Assembly: GCA_947498785.1 (NCBI GenBank)
Contig: CANMLS010000010.1
Span: forward strand, 62,001-126,000
Length of the DNA stretch: 64,000 nt
Reading direction: 5' to 3'
DNA from: an uncultured Aquimarina sp.
GTDB lineage: Bacteria > Bacteroidota > Bacteroidia > Flavobacteriales > Flavobacteriaceae
Part shown: one piece after another, positions 10,011 to 20,271 of the stretch
Position numbering within the stretch: position 1 is the first letter of the stretch
How the letters are laid out: every line of letters starts with the position of its first letter
Notes under the pieces: generated by a model
The model's input: the letters and a program-made list of their open reading frames with translations, nothing else
What the model was told of the DNA's origin: nothing
Databases searched by the model: none
Position numbers and translations under genes: made by a program

Positions 10011-12476
10011 CTATGACCCACACATTAAACAATCGTCTCCTTCACCTTCTTTGGATTGTGCAATTATTGCACGAAGTTCTTCTGGAGTAAGTGCCGTTCC
10101 TTCAACAGGTACTGGGTCTTCTTTTGGCTCTGCTTTAGTTGCTGCTTGTGCTTCCATCACTTGTGCAGCAGCTACAGCTACTTGCTCTGGTTTAGGCTCT
10201 TCTTTAGTCTCTTTTTTAAGTGTAAACTTAATCGCATCTACCGCAGACTTTGTTCTTAAATAATACATTCCTGTCTTTAATCCACTCTTCCATGCATAAA
10301 AATGCATTGAAGTTAATTTTGCCATAGTAGCACCTTCTAAGAATAAATTTAGTGATTGAGACTGATCGATAAAGTATCCTCTATGACGAGACATATCTAT
10401 AATATCTTTCATACTCATCTCCCAAACAGTTTTATACAGCTCTTTTAGATCTTGTGGAATAATATCTATATTTTGTATTGATCCATTTGCACGCATGATA
10501 GCATCCTTAAGTTCATCATTCCATAAACCTAGTTTTACTAAGTCTTCTAATAAATGCTTATTTACTACAATAAACTCTCCTGATAATACACGTCTTGTGT
10601 AAATATTGCTTGTATATGGTTCAAAAGCTTCATTATTTCCTAAAATCTGAGAAGTAGATGCGGTAGGCATTGGCGCTACTAATAATGAGTTACGCACTCC
10701 GTTTTTAAGCACTTGCTTACGCAATTTTGCCCAGTCCCAACGACCACTTAACTCTTCATCTTTTATACCCCATAGATTGTATTGAAAATCTCCTTTAGAA
10801 ATTGGAGATCCTTCATAACTTTGATATGATCCATCAGCTTTTGCTTCTTCCATAGATGCTGTTACTGCGGCAAAATATAGTGTTTCAAAAATCTCTTGAT
10901 TTAATTTTTTAGCTTCATCACTAGTAAATGGTAAACGTAACTGAATAAATGCATCTGCCAATCCTTGAACTCCTAGGCCGATCGGACGGTGGCGCATATT
11001 AGAATTTTCTGCTTCTTTTACTGGATAGTAGTTACGATCAATCACTCTATTCAGGTTTTTGGTCACTCGTTTTGTGATTTTGTAAAGTTCTTTATGATCA
11101 AACTTTCCATTCTTCACAAACATTGGTAATGCAATAGATGCTAAGTTACACACAGCAACCTCATCTGGGCTAGTATACTCTAGTATCTCTGTACATAGGT
11201 TAGACGAACGAATAGTACCTAGGTTTTGTTGATTAGACTTACGATTTGCCGCATCTTTATACAACATATATGGTGTACCTGTTTCGATCTGAGATTCTAA
11301 AATCTTTTCCCAAAGTTCACGAGCTTTTATTGTTCTTCGTCCTTTTCCTTCTGCTTCAAAACGAAGGTAAGCTTCTTCAAATTCGTCACTATGTATATCA
11401 AATAAGCCAGGGCATTCGTTAGGACACATCAATGTCCACTCTGCATCATCTTGTACGCGCTTCATAAACAAATCCGGCACCCACATTGCATAGAATAAAT
11501 CACGTGCACGCATTTCTTCTTTACCATGATTCTTTTTCAGATCCAGGAAATCAAAAATATCAGCATGCCAAGGCTCTACGTATATCGCAAAAGAACCTTT
11601 ACGCTTTCCTCCTCCTTGATCTACATAACGAGCTGTATCGTTATATACTCTAAGCATAGGCACGATACCATTAGAAGTACCATTAGTCCCAGCAATGTAT
11701 GATCCTGTAGCACGTATATTATGTATAGATAATCCTATTCCTCCAGCAGATTGAGAAATCTTGGCTGTTTGTTTTAATGTATCATAAATACCATCAATAC
11801 TATCATCTTTCATTGTTAACAGAAAACAAGAAGACATCTGTGGTTTTGGTGTTCCCGAATTAAATAATGTAGGTGTAGCGTGTGTAAAATATTTTTTTGA
11901 CATCAATTCATATGTCTCAATAGCGGCATCAAGGTCATTAGGATGAATCCCAATAGATACTCTCATAAGCATATGTTGCGGACGTTCTGCAATCTTACCA
12001 TTAATTTTTAGTAAGTATGAACGTTCTAATGTTTTAAAACCAAAATAATCATAACCAAAATCGCGATTGTAAATGATTGTAGAGTCTAATTTTTCTTTAT
12101 TAGCAATAATTACATCATATACATCGTCTGCTATTAATGGTGCTTTTTTTCCTGTTCTGGGGTTTACATACTCATAAAGATCTTTAACCACATCAGAAAA
12201 TGTCTTCTTGGTGTTTTTATGTAAGTTAGAGACAGAGATACGAGCTGCAAGTTTTGCATAGTCTGGATGTGTTATGGTCATTGTTGCAGCTATTTCTGCA
12301 GCAAGGTTATCCAACTCACTTGTCGTTACTCCATCATATAGTCCTTCTATCACCCTCATTGCAACCTTTACGGGATCAACTAACGGATTAAGTCCATAAC
12401 ATAACTTTCTTACCCTTGCGGTAATTTTGTCAAACATAATTGGCTCTTTACGCCCATCTCTTTTTACTACATACAT
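10011..12476 (-). CDS. nrdA: Ribonucleoside-diphosphate reductase, class I alpha subunit
   Basis: The large subunit of aerobic ribonucleotide reductase reduces NDPs to dNDPs. The 821-residue protein has an N-terminal ATP-cone ([16 protein letters not shown]) for allosteric dATP/ATP control. It also has the active-site segments PQMSSCFLL and SSNLCTEI, the NLASIALP finger region and a C-terminal CLMC pair that re-reduces the active site. A roughly 60-residue Glu/Ala/Pro-rich linker precedes the CLMC tail. The radical-generating partner nrdB lies upstream on the same strand after a 302-bp gap. Confidence 0.96.
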   Translation of the reverse strand: MYVVKRDGRKEPIMFDKITARVRKLCYGLNPLVDPVKVAMRVIEGLYDGVTTSELDNLAAEIAATMTITHPDYAKLAARISVSNLHKNTKKTFSDVVKDLYEYVNPRTGKKAPLIADDVYDVIIANKEKLDSTIIYNRDFGYDYFGFKTLERSYLLKINGKIAERPQHMLMRVSIGIHPNDLDAAIETYELMSKKYFTHATPTLFNSGTPKPQMSSCFLLTMKDDSIDGIYDTLKQTAKISQSAGGIGLSIHNIRATGSYIAGTNGTSNGIVPMLRVYNDTARYVDQGGGKRKGSFAIYVEPWHADIFDFLDLKKNHGKEEMRARDLFYAMWVPDLFMKRVQDDAEWTLMCPNECPGLFDIHSDEFEEAYLRFEAEGKGRRTIKARELWEKILESQIETGTPYMLYKDAANRKSNQQNLGTIRSSNLCTEILEYTSPDEVAVCNLASIALPMFVKNGKFDHKELYKITKRVTKNLNRVIDRNYYPVKEAENSNMRHRPIGLGVQGLADAFIQLRLPFTSDEAKKLNQEIFETLYFAAVTASMEEAKADGSYQSYEGSPISKGDFQYNLWGIKDEELSGRWDWAKLRKQVLKNGVRNSLLVAPMPTASTSQILGNNEAFEPYTSNIYTRRVLSGEFIVVNKHLLEDLVKLGLWNDELKDAIMRANGSIQNIDIIPQDLKELYKTVWEMSMKDIIDMSRHRGYFIDQSQSLNLFLEGATMAKLTSMHFYAWKSGLKTGMYYLRTKSAVDAIKFTLKKETKEEPKPEQVAVAAAQVMEAQAATKAEPKEDPVPVEGTALTPEELRAIIAQSKEGEGDDCLMCGS

Positions 12477-12778
12477 ACGCTTTTTCGGTTTTAATTTTTC
12501 CTTTACAAAGGAAATTGATGATAATTCTGTTTTCCTAATTTTACATTTAGAAAGCCAAAACAGTATCGTTTTTACTTAAAATCTGATCACAAGAATAAAC
12601 CTCCTTATTCTAAAAATAAGAGTAATCTTATAAGTAAATACAATAAATATGACTCGCCCTTTTTTTGTTTATAAGCTTTAATAAAGCTGTATCAAACTAA
12701 GCTAATCTGAATAAACAGAAGAATTGTTCTTGACTAGCTCAGAATGAATATATTATTATTTTGAAAGATTTTTAGAAT
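12477..12778. promoter_or_regulatory. nrdB-nrdA intergenic region with palindrome
   Basis: The 302-bp gap has no credible gene. At 12497-12514 there is a perfect palindrome, TTTCCTTT and AAAGGAAA around a 2-base centre, 21 bp upstream of the nrdA start. It could be an operator or a 5' hairpin. It does not resemble the NrdR box I know. The rest is AT-rich without clear structure. Confidence 0.4.
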
Positions 12779-13756
12779 TTAAAAATCTGCATCAAAACTT
12801 ATCTTATTGTCTTCGTTATCTTTATTAAGTACTCCAGCTTTTTGATATTCTGAAACTCGTTTTTCGAAGAAATTAGTTTTTCCCTGCAACGAGATCATAT
12901 CCATAAAATCAAATGGATTTGCTGTTCCGTATTCTTTTTCACACTCTAGTTCCAACAATAACCTATCAGTAACAAACTCAAGATACTGCGTCATCAGTTT
13001 TGCGTTCATTCCTATCAAACTTACTGGTAGTGATTCTGTGATAAATTCTCTCTCTATATTAAGTGCATCTACAATAATTTCTCGAATTCTATCTTTTGGT
13101 ACTTTATTTACCAAATGTTTATTATGAAGATGAACTGCAAAGTCACAATGCACTCCTTCATCTCTAGAAATCAATTCATTAGAAAAAGTAAGCCCTGGCA
13201 TTAACCCTCGTTTTTTTAACCAGAATATAGAACAAAATGCTCCCGAAAAGAATATCCCTTCTACAGCTGCAAAAGCAATAAGACGTTCTGCAAAAGAATC
13301 TGATTCTATCCATTGTAATGCCCAATCTGCTTTTTTCTTAATTGCAGGAAAATTTTCTATAGCATTAAATAACATATCTTTTTCCTTCTCATCTTTTACA
13401 TACGTATCAATGAGCAAAGAATACGTTTCAGAATGAATATTTTCCATCATGATTTGAAATCCGTAGAAAAATTTCGCTTCACTATACTGTACCTCATTCA
13501 CAAAATTTTCTGCAAGGTTTTCATTTACAATTCCATCGGATGCAGCAAAAAAAGCTAAAATATGTTTAACAAAATACTTTTCATCTTCATTAAGTTTGGT
13601 TGCCCAATCTGTAATATCTTGGTGTAAATCTATCTCTTCTGCTGTCCAAAAACTAGCTTCCGATTTCTTATACCATTCCCAAATATCATGATGTTGAATC
13701 GGGAAAATCACGAATCGATCTTTGTTTTCTTGCAAAATAGGTTCTACGACACTCAT
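12779..13756 (-). CDS. nrdB: Ribonucleoside-diphosphate reductase, class I beta subunit
   Basis: This ferritin-like small subunit holds the di-iron/tyrosyl radical cofactor for NrdA. Metal and radical residues appear as [14 protein letters not shown] (Tyr, Glu, His), AVEGIFF and [12 protein letters not shown]. The frame is open to 13855, but family members start at MSVVEPIL and the additional 33 residues look non-coding. I therefore start at 13756, which gives 325 residues. It lies upstream of nrdA on the same strand. Confidence 0.94.
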   Translation of the reverse strand: MSVVEPILQENKDRFVIFPIQHHDIWEWYKKSEASFWTAEEIDLHQDITDWATKLNEDEKYFVKHILAFFAASDGIVNENLAENFVNEVQYSEAKFFYGFQIMMENIHSETYSLLIDTYVKDEKEKDMLFNAIENFPAIKKKADWALQWIESDSFAERLIAFAAVEGIFFSGAFCSIFWLKKRGLMPGLTFSNELISRDEGVHCDFAVHLHNKHLVNKVPKDRIREIIVDALNIEREFITESLPVSLIGMNAKLMTQYLEFVTDRLLLELECEKEYGTANPFDFMDMISLQGKTNFFEKRVSEYQKAGVLNKDNEDNKISFDADF

Positions 13757-14142
13757 TTTAATTTTTTTTAGCTGTTTTTTTTCTTGAGATTTTTGTTTTC
13801 CTAGGGAATAACAAAGATCAAAAAATACCTCAAAAGTTCTACTAAAAGTTAACAAACGTTTTCAACAAAGTTTTCAACACGAAGTGATTTTGCAGTAAAA
13901 TGATTTTTCGCAAAAACTTATACAAATAATTGATAATCAAACTTTTACATTTTTACAAAAAAAACAACTAATCTAAGTTTTATTCTTAAAAAACTCTTAT
14001 TTTCCACTTGTTGACCGAGTTTTATTAACAAAAAAATAGAAAATAGAAAATGAGCATATTTACGGTAAAGCCGTAATTAAAAAAAGTGATTTTTCTTACA
14101 AAAAAAACAGGTTATTTTTATCTAGAAATGTAAAAACAAGAG
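13757..14142. other. Intergenic region upstream of nrdB
   Basis: This 386-bp AT-rich stretch lies between nrdB and the DUF3109 gene, both on the minus strand, and presumably holds the nrdB promoter. One small dyad is visible at 14060-14076 (TTACGG, 5-base loop, CCGTAA). I see no gene and no convincing TAnnTTTG element. Confidence 0.4.
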
Positions 14143-14712
14143 TTATTTTTTCAAATTTTTGGCTATATTTTCGAGTTCTATATACCAATCTTCGCCAAAT
14201 TTTCGGATTAAAGCCTCTTTTACAAATTTATAGATTGGCACTTGAAATTCTTTTCCTAAGACACATGCATCATCACAGATTTCCCATCTATGATAATTCA
14301 CAGCAGAAAATTCTGTGTATTCTTGAACACGTACAGGATATAGGTGACAGGATACTGGTTTTTTCCAATCCACTTCACCTTGATTATAGGCTTCTTCGAT
14401 AGCACACATTGCTGTATCTTTTTCATCAAAAATCACATATGCACAATCAGCACCATCAATTAGTGGAGTTTCTAATTCTCCATCACTTGTTTCAATATAA
14501 GTTCCCTGTTGTTCGATAGCTTCAATACCTTCTTTTCTTAGATACGATTTGACTATTGGATATATCTCTTGCAGTTTATTCGTTTCAGATTTTTCCAGAG
14601 GTGCACCTGCTTCTCCATCAACACAACAAGCCCCTTTGCATGCTGAAAGATTACATACAAAATCCTTCTCAATGATATCCTCTGAAACTATGGTTTTTCC
14701 TAATTGAAACAT
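14143..14712 (-). CDS. DUF3109 family cysteine-cluster protein
   Basis: The 189-residue protein carries an N-terminal CNLSACKGACC cluster and later Cys residues (ADCAYVIF, TAMCAIEE, VSCHLYPVR, EICDDACVLG). This pattern is typical of the DUF3109/YkgJ-like putative Zn or Fe-S binding proteins of Bacteroidota. The biochemical role is not known to me. It is divergent from the MarC-family gene. Confidence 0.85.
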   Translation of the reverse strand: MFQLGKTIVSEDIIEKDFVCNLSACKGACCVDGEAGAPLEKSETNKLQEIYPIVKSYLRKEGIEAIEQQGTYIETSDGELETPLIDGADCAYVIFDEKDTAMCAIEEAYNQGEVDWKKPVSCHLYPVRVQEYTEFSAVNYHRWEICDDACVLGKEFQVPIYKFVKEALIRKFGEDWYIELENIAKNLKK

Positions 14713-14826
14713 GCGGCTAAGATAATTCTTATGCTAGAGATTTTTTACAATTTATTCACCTTTTTGTAATACCTTTATTAAATAAAGTCTATTTACATTT
14801 ACACAAATTTTTGAAATTATTTTTAT

Positions 14827-15399
14827 ATGAATTTTGACCTTAAAGAAATACTAACTGCAAGTATGATATTGTTTGCTGTTATTGATATTGTTGGAAGCAT
14901 TCCTATAATCATAGATCTACGCAAAAAAGTAGGACATATCCAAAGTGAAAAAGCATCCATAGTAGCTGCCATATTGATGATTCTATTTTTGTTTGTTGGT
15001 AAAGAAATTTTAGGCTTAATTGGCATTGATGTAAACTCTTTTGCTGTTGCGGGAGCTTTTATCATTTTCTTTCTAGCCATAGAAATGATTCTGGGAATAC
15101 AACTTTATAAAGATGACGCACCAGAAACTGCTGCGGTTGTTCCTTTAGCATTTCCATTAATCGCTGGAGCGGGTACTATGACGTCGATTTTATCGTTACG
15201 AGCAGAATACCATACTATTAATATTATAATTGCTATAGTTATCAATATTATCTTTGTATATATTGTACTAAAGTCCTCTGGTAGGATAGAAAAAGTTTTA
15301 GGAAAACAAGGAATAAATGTAGTCAGAAAAATATTTGGAGTAATTTTGCTTGCTATTGCTGTTAAGTTATTTGCTACTAATATTAAAGGGCTTTTTTAA
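14827..15399 (+). CDS. MarC-family integral membrane protein
   Basis: The 190-residue protein has six hydrophobic segments and the MarC/NAAT signature near its start (AVIDIVGSIPIIIDL) and again in the second half (PLAFPLIAGAGTMTSI). The name MarC is historical: the family is not established as a drug pump, and the transported substrate is uncertain. It is followed after 14 bp by a small two-helix membrane protein, probably in the same transcript. Confidence 0.88.
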   Translation: MNFDLKEILTASMILFAVIDIVGSIPIIIDLRKKVGHIQSEKASIVAAILMILFLFVGKEILGLIGIDVNSFAVAGAFIIFFLAIEMILGIQLYKDDAPETAAVVPLAFPLIAGAGTMTSILSLRAEYHTINIIIAIVINIIFVYIVLKSSGRIEKVLGKQGINVVRKIFGVILLAIAVKLFATNIKGLF

Positions 15400-15413
15400 A
15401 AAACACAACCACA

Positions 15414-15614
15414 ATGAAATATCTTATATACGTACTTATTGTTATTGCCTCTGGGTTAATCATTTATAATACCACACATTTGGATTTTGGCCATCTCTTA
15501 GACGGCGATAGTAAAACTGCTCTCATTAGCATTTTTGCTTCTGCATGTGTAATTCTATTACTATCTATTTTACTAGTTTCTAAAGCTATTCAAAAGAAAA
15601 AAAACAATCTCTAA
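15414..15614 (+). CDS. Small two-helix membrane protein
   Basis: The 66-residue protein has two hydrophobic helices (YLIYVLIVIASGLIIY and ALISIFASACVILLLSILL) and a Lys-rich tail. Its position 14 bp behind the MarC gene suggests co-expression. Not recognised beyond that. Confidence 0.7.
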   Translation: MKYLIYVLIVIASGLIIYNTTHLDFGHLLDGDSKTALISIFASACVILLLSILLVSKAIQKKKNNL

Positions 15615-15698
15615 GAGTTTATTATTGATTTGAACATCGTTTTAACCATGAAAGAATAGTCAACAACCTACTAGAATTCAACTATCTGCTAAATAGGA

Positions 15699-16004
15699 TT
15701 AAAAAACAAAAAAGCATGCAATAATTACTGGAGGGATTGAAATCACCATTAAAATCATAAAGAAGTTGTGTAATTTTCTAAACCATAATGCACGCATTAA
15801 TGATTTTTTTAATTTTTCATCTCCAGAATTATTGATATGTTCTTTTATAATATCTCCAGAAACATAAGAAGTGTCAACTAAAATATCGTGTTTCAAAAAA
15901 ATTGAAGCACTATTATCCAATAACCTAAAAGCCACCGCTATAATAAAGAAAAAAAGTGGTGAACAAATTGCAATCGCGACTAAATACTCTTCTAGCTCTG
16001 ACAT
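15699..16004 (-). CDS. Small membrane protein, unknown function
   Basis: The 101-residue protein has hydrophobic helices at both ends (CSPLFFFIIAVAFRLL and FMILMVISIPPVIIACFFVF) separated by a soluble loop. It lies 15 bp downstream of the C-terminal processing protease gene on the same strand, which suggests the same transcript. No family recognised. Confidence 0.6.
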   Translation of the reverse strand: MSELEEYLVAIAICSPLFFFIIAVAFRLLDNSASIFLKHDILVDTSYVSGDIIKEHINNSGDEKLKKSLMRALWFRKLHNFFMILMVISIPPVIIACFFVF

Positions 16005-16019
16005 ACCCAGGAATTATGA

Positions 16020-17603
16020 TTACTCTTCTTCTGAAAGTGACAATACTCTATTAATCATCGCGTCATCTTTATTTATAATTCTTTCGAATACGTCTGTACC
16101 GAATAACTGTTGCGCCATAGTGGCTTTTAAATATTTTTTTAATTGCTCTTTATAATTCTTAAGCTGAATTTCTATTCCTCTTTTTCTAGCATATTGTAAA
16201 AAATCTTCTGCAAAAGTATCATCTACATTTATTTTTTCTTTGAACTCCTCTTCAGATAATTCATTATAATATAACCTATTCTTATCTAATTCTTCAAAGA
16301 CATATCCTCCCATACGACCAGAACGTAACAAGTAATCTAATGTCTCTCCAACTCTAGTTGTATCTTTACTTACAAATATATCAGGTATAATCCCTCCCCC
16401 TCCATAAACTGTTTTTCCTCCGGGAGTTTTAAATTTTAAGGAATCTGCCACCTGAATACTATCTGCATTTTGTAGTTCTCCATTTTTATAGCGCTCCATA
16501 TACTCGTTAAAATATTCTTTGTTTCCGTTAGTATATGGTTTTTGGATAGATCGTCCTGTTGGTGTGTAATACCTTGAAATTGTTAATCGTATCGCACTAC
16601 CATCTCCCAAGGCCATTTCTCTCTGCACAAGTCCTTTACCGTATGAGCGTCTACCCACAATCAATCCTCTATCATTATCCTGAATTGCACCTGCAAAAAT
16701 TTCGCTAGCAGAAGCAGAATTTTCATTAAGCAAGACGTACACCTTACCTTGCTCAAAACTTCCTCTATTGGTTGCATAATTCTTTTCTATGGCTCCTTTT
16801 TTATTCTTAGTAAACATAATAAGGACATCATCTTTTAAGAATTCATCTGCCATTTTCAATGCTGGAGCTATAAATCCTCCTCCGTTATCCCTAAGATCAA
16901 TAACTAAATTTTCGGCACCCTCATCCAGAAGTTTGTCCAATGCTGTCTTAAATTCCTTATATGTAGTCTCTGCAAAACGATTTATTTTTACATATCCCAG
17001 ACCATTATTAAGCATGTAAGAAGCATCCACACTCTGAAGCGGTACACGTCCTCTTTTTACGACAACATCAAACACTCCCGTACCTTTTCTATAAACTCTA
17101 AGCTGTACTTGACTATTTAATTCTCCTTTTAATTTATTTGCTAGTCCTTCTCTTATTAATCCTTCTCCATACAATGTATCGTTATCAGCCATAAGTATTC
17201 TATCTCCAGCTTTTATCCCTGATTTTTCGCTTGGCCCTCCTCTAATTGTATTAATAACCGATATAGTATCGCGATATGGATAATAACTTACCCCGATTCC
17301 AATAAAATCTCCCTGCATACTTTCTGTAATACCTTCTAATTCTTCTGGTGGTATATATACAGAATGAGGGTCTAAATTCTCCAATATTCTATTAACAGTT
17401 ACTTCTACTATGCTGTCTGTATTAATTTCGTCTACATATTCATAATCTATATAATCAATAAGTCTATTGAGTTTTTCTTTTTTGGCATTATAAGAAAATA
17501 GCTTAGCTGAAGGATTGGTGAAATCGAGTTTGCTGCCTAAAAACACACCTACTCCAACCGCCAAACCTAAAAATAAAGGCAAGTATTTTTTTGAATATCC
17601 CAT
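16020..17603 (-). CDS. C-terminal processing peptidase (S41, PDZ)
   Basis: The 527-residue protease starts with a membrane-anchoring signal (YLPLFLGLAVGVGVFLGS). It has a PDZ domain around residues 85-170 (GIGVSYYPYR, GPSEKSGIKAGDRIL) and the S41 catalytic core with Ser in NENSASASEIFAG (about residue 298) and Lys in RRSYGKGLVQ (about 323). A helical C-terminal tail follows. Such periplasmic proteases trim or degrade envelope proteins. The start codon touches the end of the dCMP deaminase gene, indicating translational coupling. Confidence 0.93.
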   Translation of the reverse strand: MGYSKKYLPLFLGLAVGVGVFLGSKLDFTNPSAKLFSYNAKKEKLNRLIDYIDYEYVDEINTDSIVEVTVNRILENLDPHSVYIPPEELEGITESMQGDFIGIGVSYYPYRDTISVINTIRGGPSEKSGIKAGDRILMADNDTLYGEGLIREGLANKLKGELNSQVQLRVYRKGTGVFDVVVKRGRVPLQSVDASYMLNNGLGYVKINRFAETTYKEFKTALDKLLDEGAENLVIDLRDNGGGFIAPALKMADEFLKDDVLIMFTKNKKGAIEKNYATNRGSFEQGKVYVLLNENSASASEIFAGAIQDNDRGLIVGRRSYGKGLVQREMALGDGSAIRLTISRYYTPTGRSIQKPYTNGNKEYFNEYMERYKNGELQNADSIQVADSLKFKTPGGKTVYGGGGIIPDIFVSKDTTRVGETLDYLLRSGRMGGYVFEELDKNRLYYNELSEEEFKEKINVDDTFAEDFLQYARKRGIEIQLKNYKEQLKKYLKATMAQQLFGTDVFERIINKDDAMINRVLSLSEEE

Positions 17604-18034
17604 TATTCGTCTAAATCCGTAATCTTTTCTATTTCTACTCCAGCTTTAGTAAGAAAACTTAAACCAGAATTATCTTTATAATCAACTTGATACACTATTC
17701 GTTTTATACCCGCTTGATGAATCAATTTACTACATTCCTTACATGGTGATAGTGTAATATAAAGTGTTGCTCCCTTACAGGACTGTGTTGATGATGCCAC
17801 TTTAGAAATTGCATTCGCTTCTGCGTGCAAAACATACCATTTTGTATATCCTTCTTCATCTTCACATGGGTTTTCAAAGCCTGTTGGCGTTCCATTAAAC
17901 CCATCAGAGATAATCATTCTATCCTTGACAATAACCGCGCCGACTTTTTTTCGTTCACAATGAGATAATTCCCCCCATTCTCTTGCTATCCTTAGATAGG
18001 CTTTATCATACTTAAGCTGTTTTTTCTTTGGCAT
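17603..18034 (-). CDS. dCMP deaminase family protein
   Basis: The 143-residue CDA-fold zinc enzyme has the HAEANAIS motif (about residue 70) and SPCKECSKLI (about 97-106). It also has the GFNGTPTGFENPC substrate-site region typical of dCMP deaminases and ComEB. The reaction would be dCMP to dUMP, feeding dTMP synthesis. Its stop codon overlaps the protease start by one base. Confidence 0.9.
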   Translation of the reverse strand: MPKKKQLKYDKAYLRIAREWGELSHCERKKVGAVIVKDRMIISDGFNGTPTGFENPCEDEEGYTKWYVLHAEANAISKVASSTQSCKGATLYITLSPCKECSKLIHQAGIKRIVYQVDYKDNSGLSFLTKAGVEIEKITDLDE

Positions 18035-18124
18035 AGGGTAGAATAACTAGTATACTGATAACAATCAAAATACGAATATATTATTACGATGTGGCAAATG
18101 CAACCATAAACATCACTTATTTAT

Positions 18125-18709
18125 TTACCATATTTTATTTGCTATAAGCATTGGAATCACCATTCCTATAACTATTGAAGAAGTGATAAGTATCCAATCT
18201 CGTTTTGGAAACCTTAAAAAAGTTTGAATAATAAAACTTACCACAAGAACAATCATTACTATAATAATCTGCGCAAGTTCTATCCCTAGAGCAAATTCTA
18301 GCAAAGGTAAAACCTTAGCACCTGATTTGCCGCTAATTACACTAAAATAACTTGAGAAGCCCAGACCATGAATTAAACCAAAAAATATAGCTGCTCCATA
18401 CAAAAGGTTAATGCCATTATTTTTTGACACTTTTTTGGCCGTAAATACATTAAATAAGGCTGTTATTAAAATTGTAATAGGAATTAAAAATTCTACTAGC
18501 CTTGAATTTATAGAAATCACACCATAAACTGCTAAAAACAAGGATATAGTATGCCCTAAAGTAAATAATGTAACTAGTGCTAAAATTCGTTTCCAATTAT
18601 CAAAGGTATATCCTACAGTTAGAACAACTAAAAATAAGATATGATCGTAGGCTTTCCAATCCAGTACGTGACCAAAGCCAAGCTTAACATAAAGCCAAAA
18701 TTCTGACAT
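18125..18709 (-). CDS. HupE/UreJ family membrane protein
   Basis: This is a multi-helix membrane protein with the family's histidine motifs: GFGHVLDWKAYDHILFL, FTLGHTISL and GLIHGLGFSSYF. Relatives are proposed nickel or metal permease components, but many Bacteroidota members stand alone, as here, and their substrate is unproven. I start at MSEFWLYVK (18709) rather than 12 codons upstream, because this matches the usual N-terminus. Confidence 0.85.
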   Translation of the reverse strand: MSEFWLYVKLGFGHVLDWKAYDHILFLVVLTVGYTFDNWKRILALVTLFTLGHTISLFLAVYGVISINSRLVEFLIPITILITALFNVFTAKKVSKNNGINLLYGAAIFFGLIHGLGFSSYFSVISGKSGAKVLPLLEFALGIELAQIIIVMIVLVVSFIIQTFLRFPKRDWILITSSIVIGMVIPMLIANKIW

Positions 18710-18745
18710 TTTTTTGGGTTTTTGAGGTATGGGACTAATGTACAA

Positions 18746-19264
18746 TTAAATACAGTAATGAGGAAATATGAAAAAAATTCTTACCAAAAATTTAAGAGAT
18801 ATACCTCCTATAAAACACAAAATTAAAAAGCTTAGAGAGCAAAGGTTCTTAAGTCTATTTTTGGTGTATTTATCTCCAAAATCATAAAACACACATTCTA
18901 AATAACATACACTCAAAAAAACAACAATTAATGATTTGCAACCATAGTTCTTCATGTTGAATGACACGTGGAATCAATAGTCCGACAAATATTTACTTCT
19001 TTATCACATTTACTATAATATCTAAGATCCACACCTAATTTTGCATCAAAATTAAACAAAACTTGCTTTTCTTTTTCTTGGCTATTTACAAAATTTGAGG
19101 GCTTTTATAGTTATCGTAAAATTTTATTCTTTATTGGGGTATTTCCCCTACATTTGAAATAAATAAAATACTTACATTTACCCATCCAGTCAATCAACCA
19201 GTACATGACATCCTTAAACAAGATATTTTGAACAGGCATCGTAATAGAAACGAAAAAGACATAA
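18746..19264. promoter_or_regulatory. Intergenic region with promoter upstream of 19265
   Basis: A weak minus-strand frame (18746-18955) is not convincing, so I treat about 500 bp as non-coding. A plus-strand TAnnTTTG element (TACATTTG, 19149-19156) is directly preceded by a GGGG-TATTT-CCCC dyad at 19136-19148. The dyad would overlap the -33/-7 spacer and could be a repressor or activator site. Confidence 0.5.
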
Positions 19265-19636
19265 ATGAAAATTAATACTATTCTTCAAATCATTGCTCTC
19301 GTATTTTTGATCGTTATTGGATATATATCTTTTAATTCTGGATCCAACTGGAAAATTATTAAGTCAGAATTAGATAGGGCTCGGGAAGAGTTAAGAACCT
19401 CAAAAGATACTTTGGCTGCTACCAAAACCAATTTAAAAAAATCTCTAAAAGAAATCAATAAATTAAAACTTCAGAAAGATCTTATAGCCCACAAACGGGA
19501 CTCTTTATTGTTGGATTTTGGAGAGAAAAATGCAATAGATTGGGATCATAAAATGAAATTTAAAGATTCCTTAAAGAAAATTCAAGACAAAATAACTGTA
19601 GAAACAAAATTGTTAGACAGCTTGTTTGGCTTATAA
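19265..19636 (+). CDS. Membrane-anchored coiled-coil protein
   Basis: The 123-residue protein has an N-terminal hydrophobic anchor (ILQIIALVFLIVIGYISF) followed by a heptad-rich coiled coil over nearly the whole remainder (LDRAREELRTSKDTLAATK). No family recognised. It is followed after 43 bp by a second coiled-coil membrane protein, so the two may work together. Confidence 0.65.
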   Translation: MKINTILQIIALVFLIVIGYISFNSGSNWKIIKSELDRAREELRTSKDTLAATKTNLKKSLKEINKLKLQKDLIAHKRDSLLLDFGEKNAIDWDHKMKFKDSLKKIQDKITVETKLLDSLFGL

Positions 19637-19679
19637 TATCGATATCTAACAAAGTTGATCAATCGCAATTCTTAACATC

Positions 19680-20243
19680 ATGAAAAAATTCTATTTACTT
19701 ATCCTTTTCATATTCTCTATTTCGATTTCTTATTGTCAAGATTTGCTTGTAGTAGAATTGGATTCTATAAAAGCCTATGAAATCCCTGTATCGTACTCTA
19801 ATCGAAAAGGTGTGCCATATTTGGTAAAAAAAGATGTACCTTATATTTTTAGAACATCAGATATTTATTTGATGAATTCTACTTCTTATGAGACAATGAA
19901 AAGAATTTATCAGGGGATGAAAGATAAAGACACCGTTACAGAGGCTATACTCAAAAATTATACAGCAACTCTAAGGCGTAATGTAGAATTGGAAAATCAA
20001 TTAAAATCTAATTTTGCAAAAAGCGACAGTTTAGATCAAATTGTTTATCAAAAAACTCAAGCTACCTTAATTAATACCCAAAGAGCATTGGATTATACTG
20101 TAAATAGTTTAGAAAAAGCAACTAATAGTCTCGAAATTGTAGAAAAGAGCACCAAAAGACAACGACGAAAAAGCACTTTTGAAAAAATACTCTATACTAT
20201 TGGAGGAGTAGGAATCGGAGTTTTAGTTGGGGTATCTCTTTAA
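19680..20243 (+). CDS. Secreted or membrane protein with coiled coil, unknown
   Basis: The 187-residue protein has a signal peptide (KKFYLLILFIFSISISYCQ), a short beta-rich segment and a predicted coiled coil (about residues 95-160). A C-terminal hydrophobic helix (ILYTIGGVGIGVLVGVSL) follows after a basic RQRRK stretch. Its layout mirrors the preceding gene. Function unknown. Confidence 0.65.
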   Translation: MKKFYLLILFIFSISISYCQDLLVVELDSIKAYEIPVSYSNRKGVPYLVKKDVPYIFRTSDIYLMNSTSYETMKRIYQGMKDKDTVTEAILKNYTATLRRNVELENQLKSNFAKSDSLDQIVYQKTQATLINTQRALDYTVNSLEKATNSLEIVEKSTKRQRRKSTFEKILYTIGGVGIGVLVGVSL

Positions 20244-20271
20244 TGAAATTGGTATCGATTCTATCTATACC

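Noticed and set aside
18746..18955. Minus-strand hydrophobic frame of about 69 codons
   Set aside because: It contains many Cys/Phe codons and no clear start signal or domain. It also lies upstream of HupE without spacing typical of the region. I treat it as non-coding.
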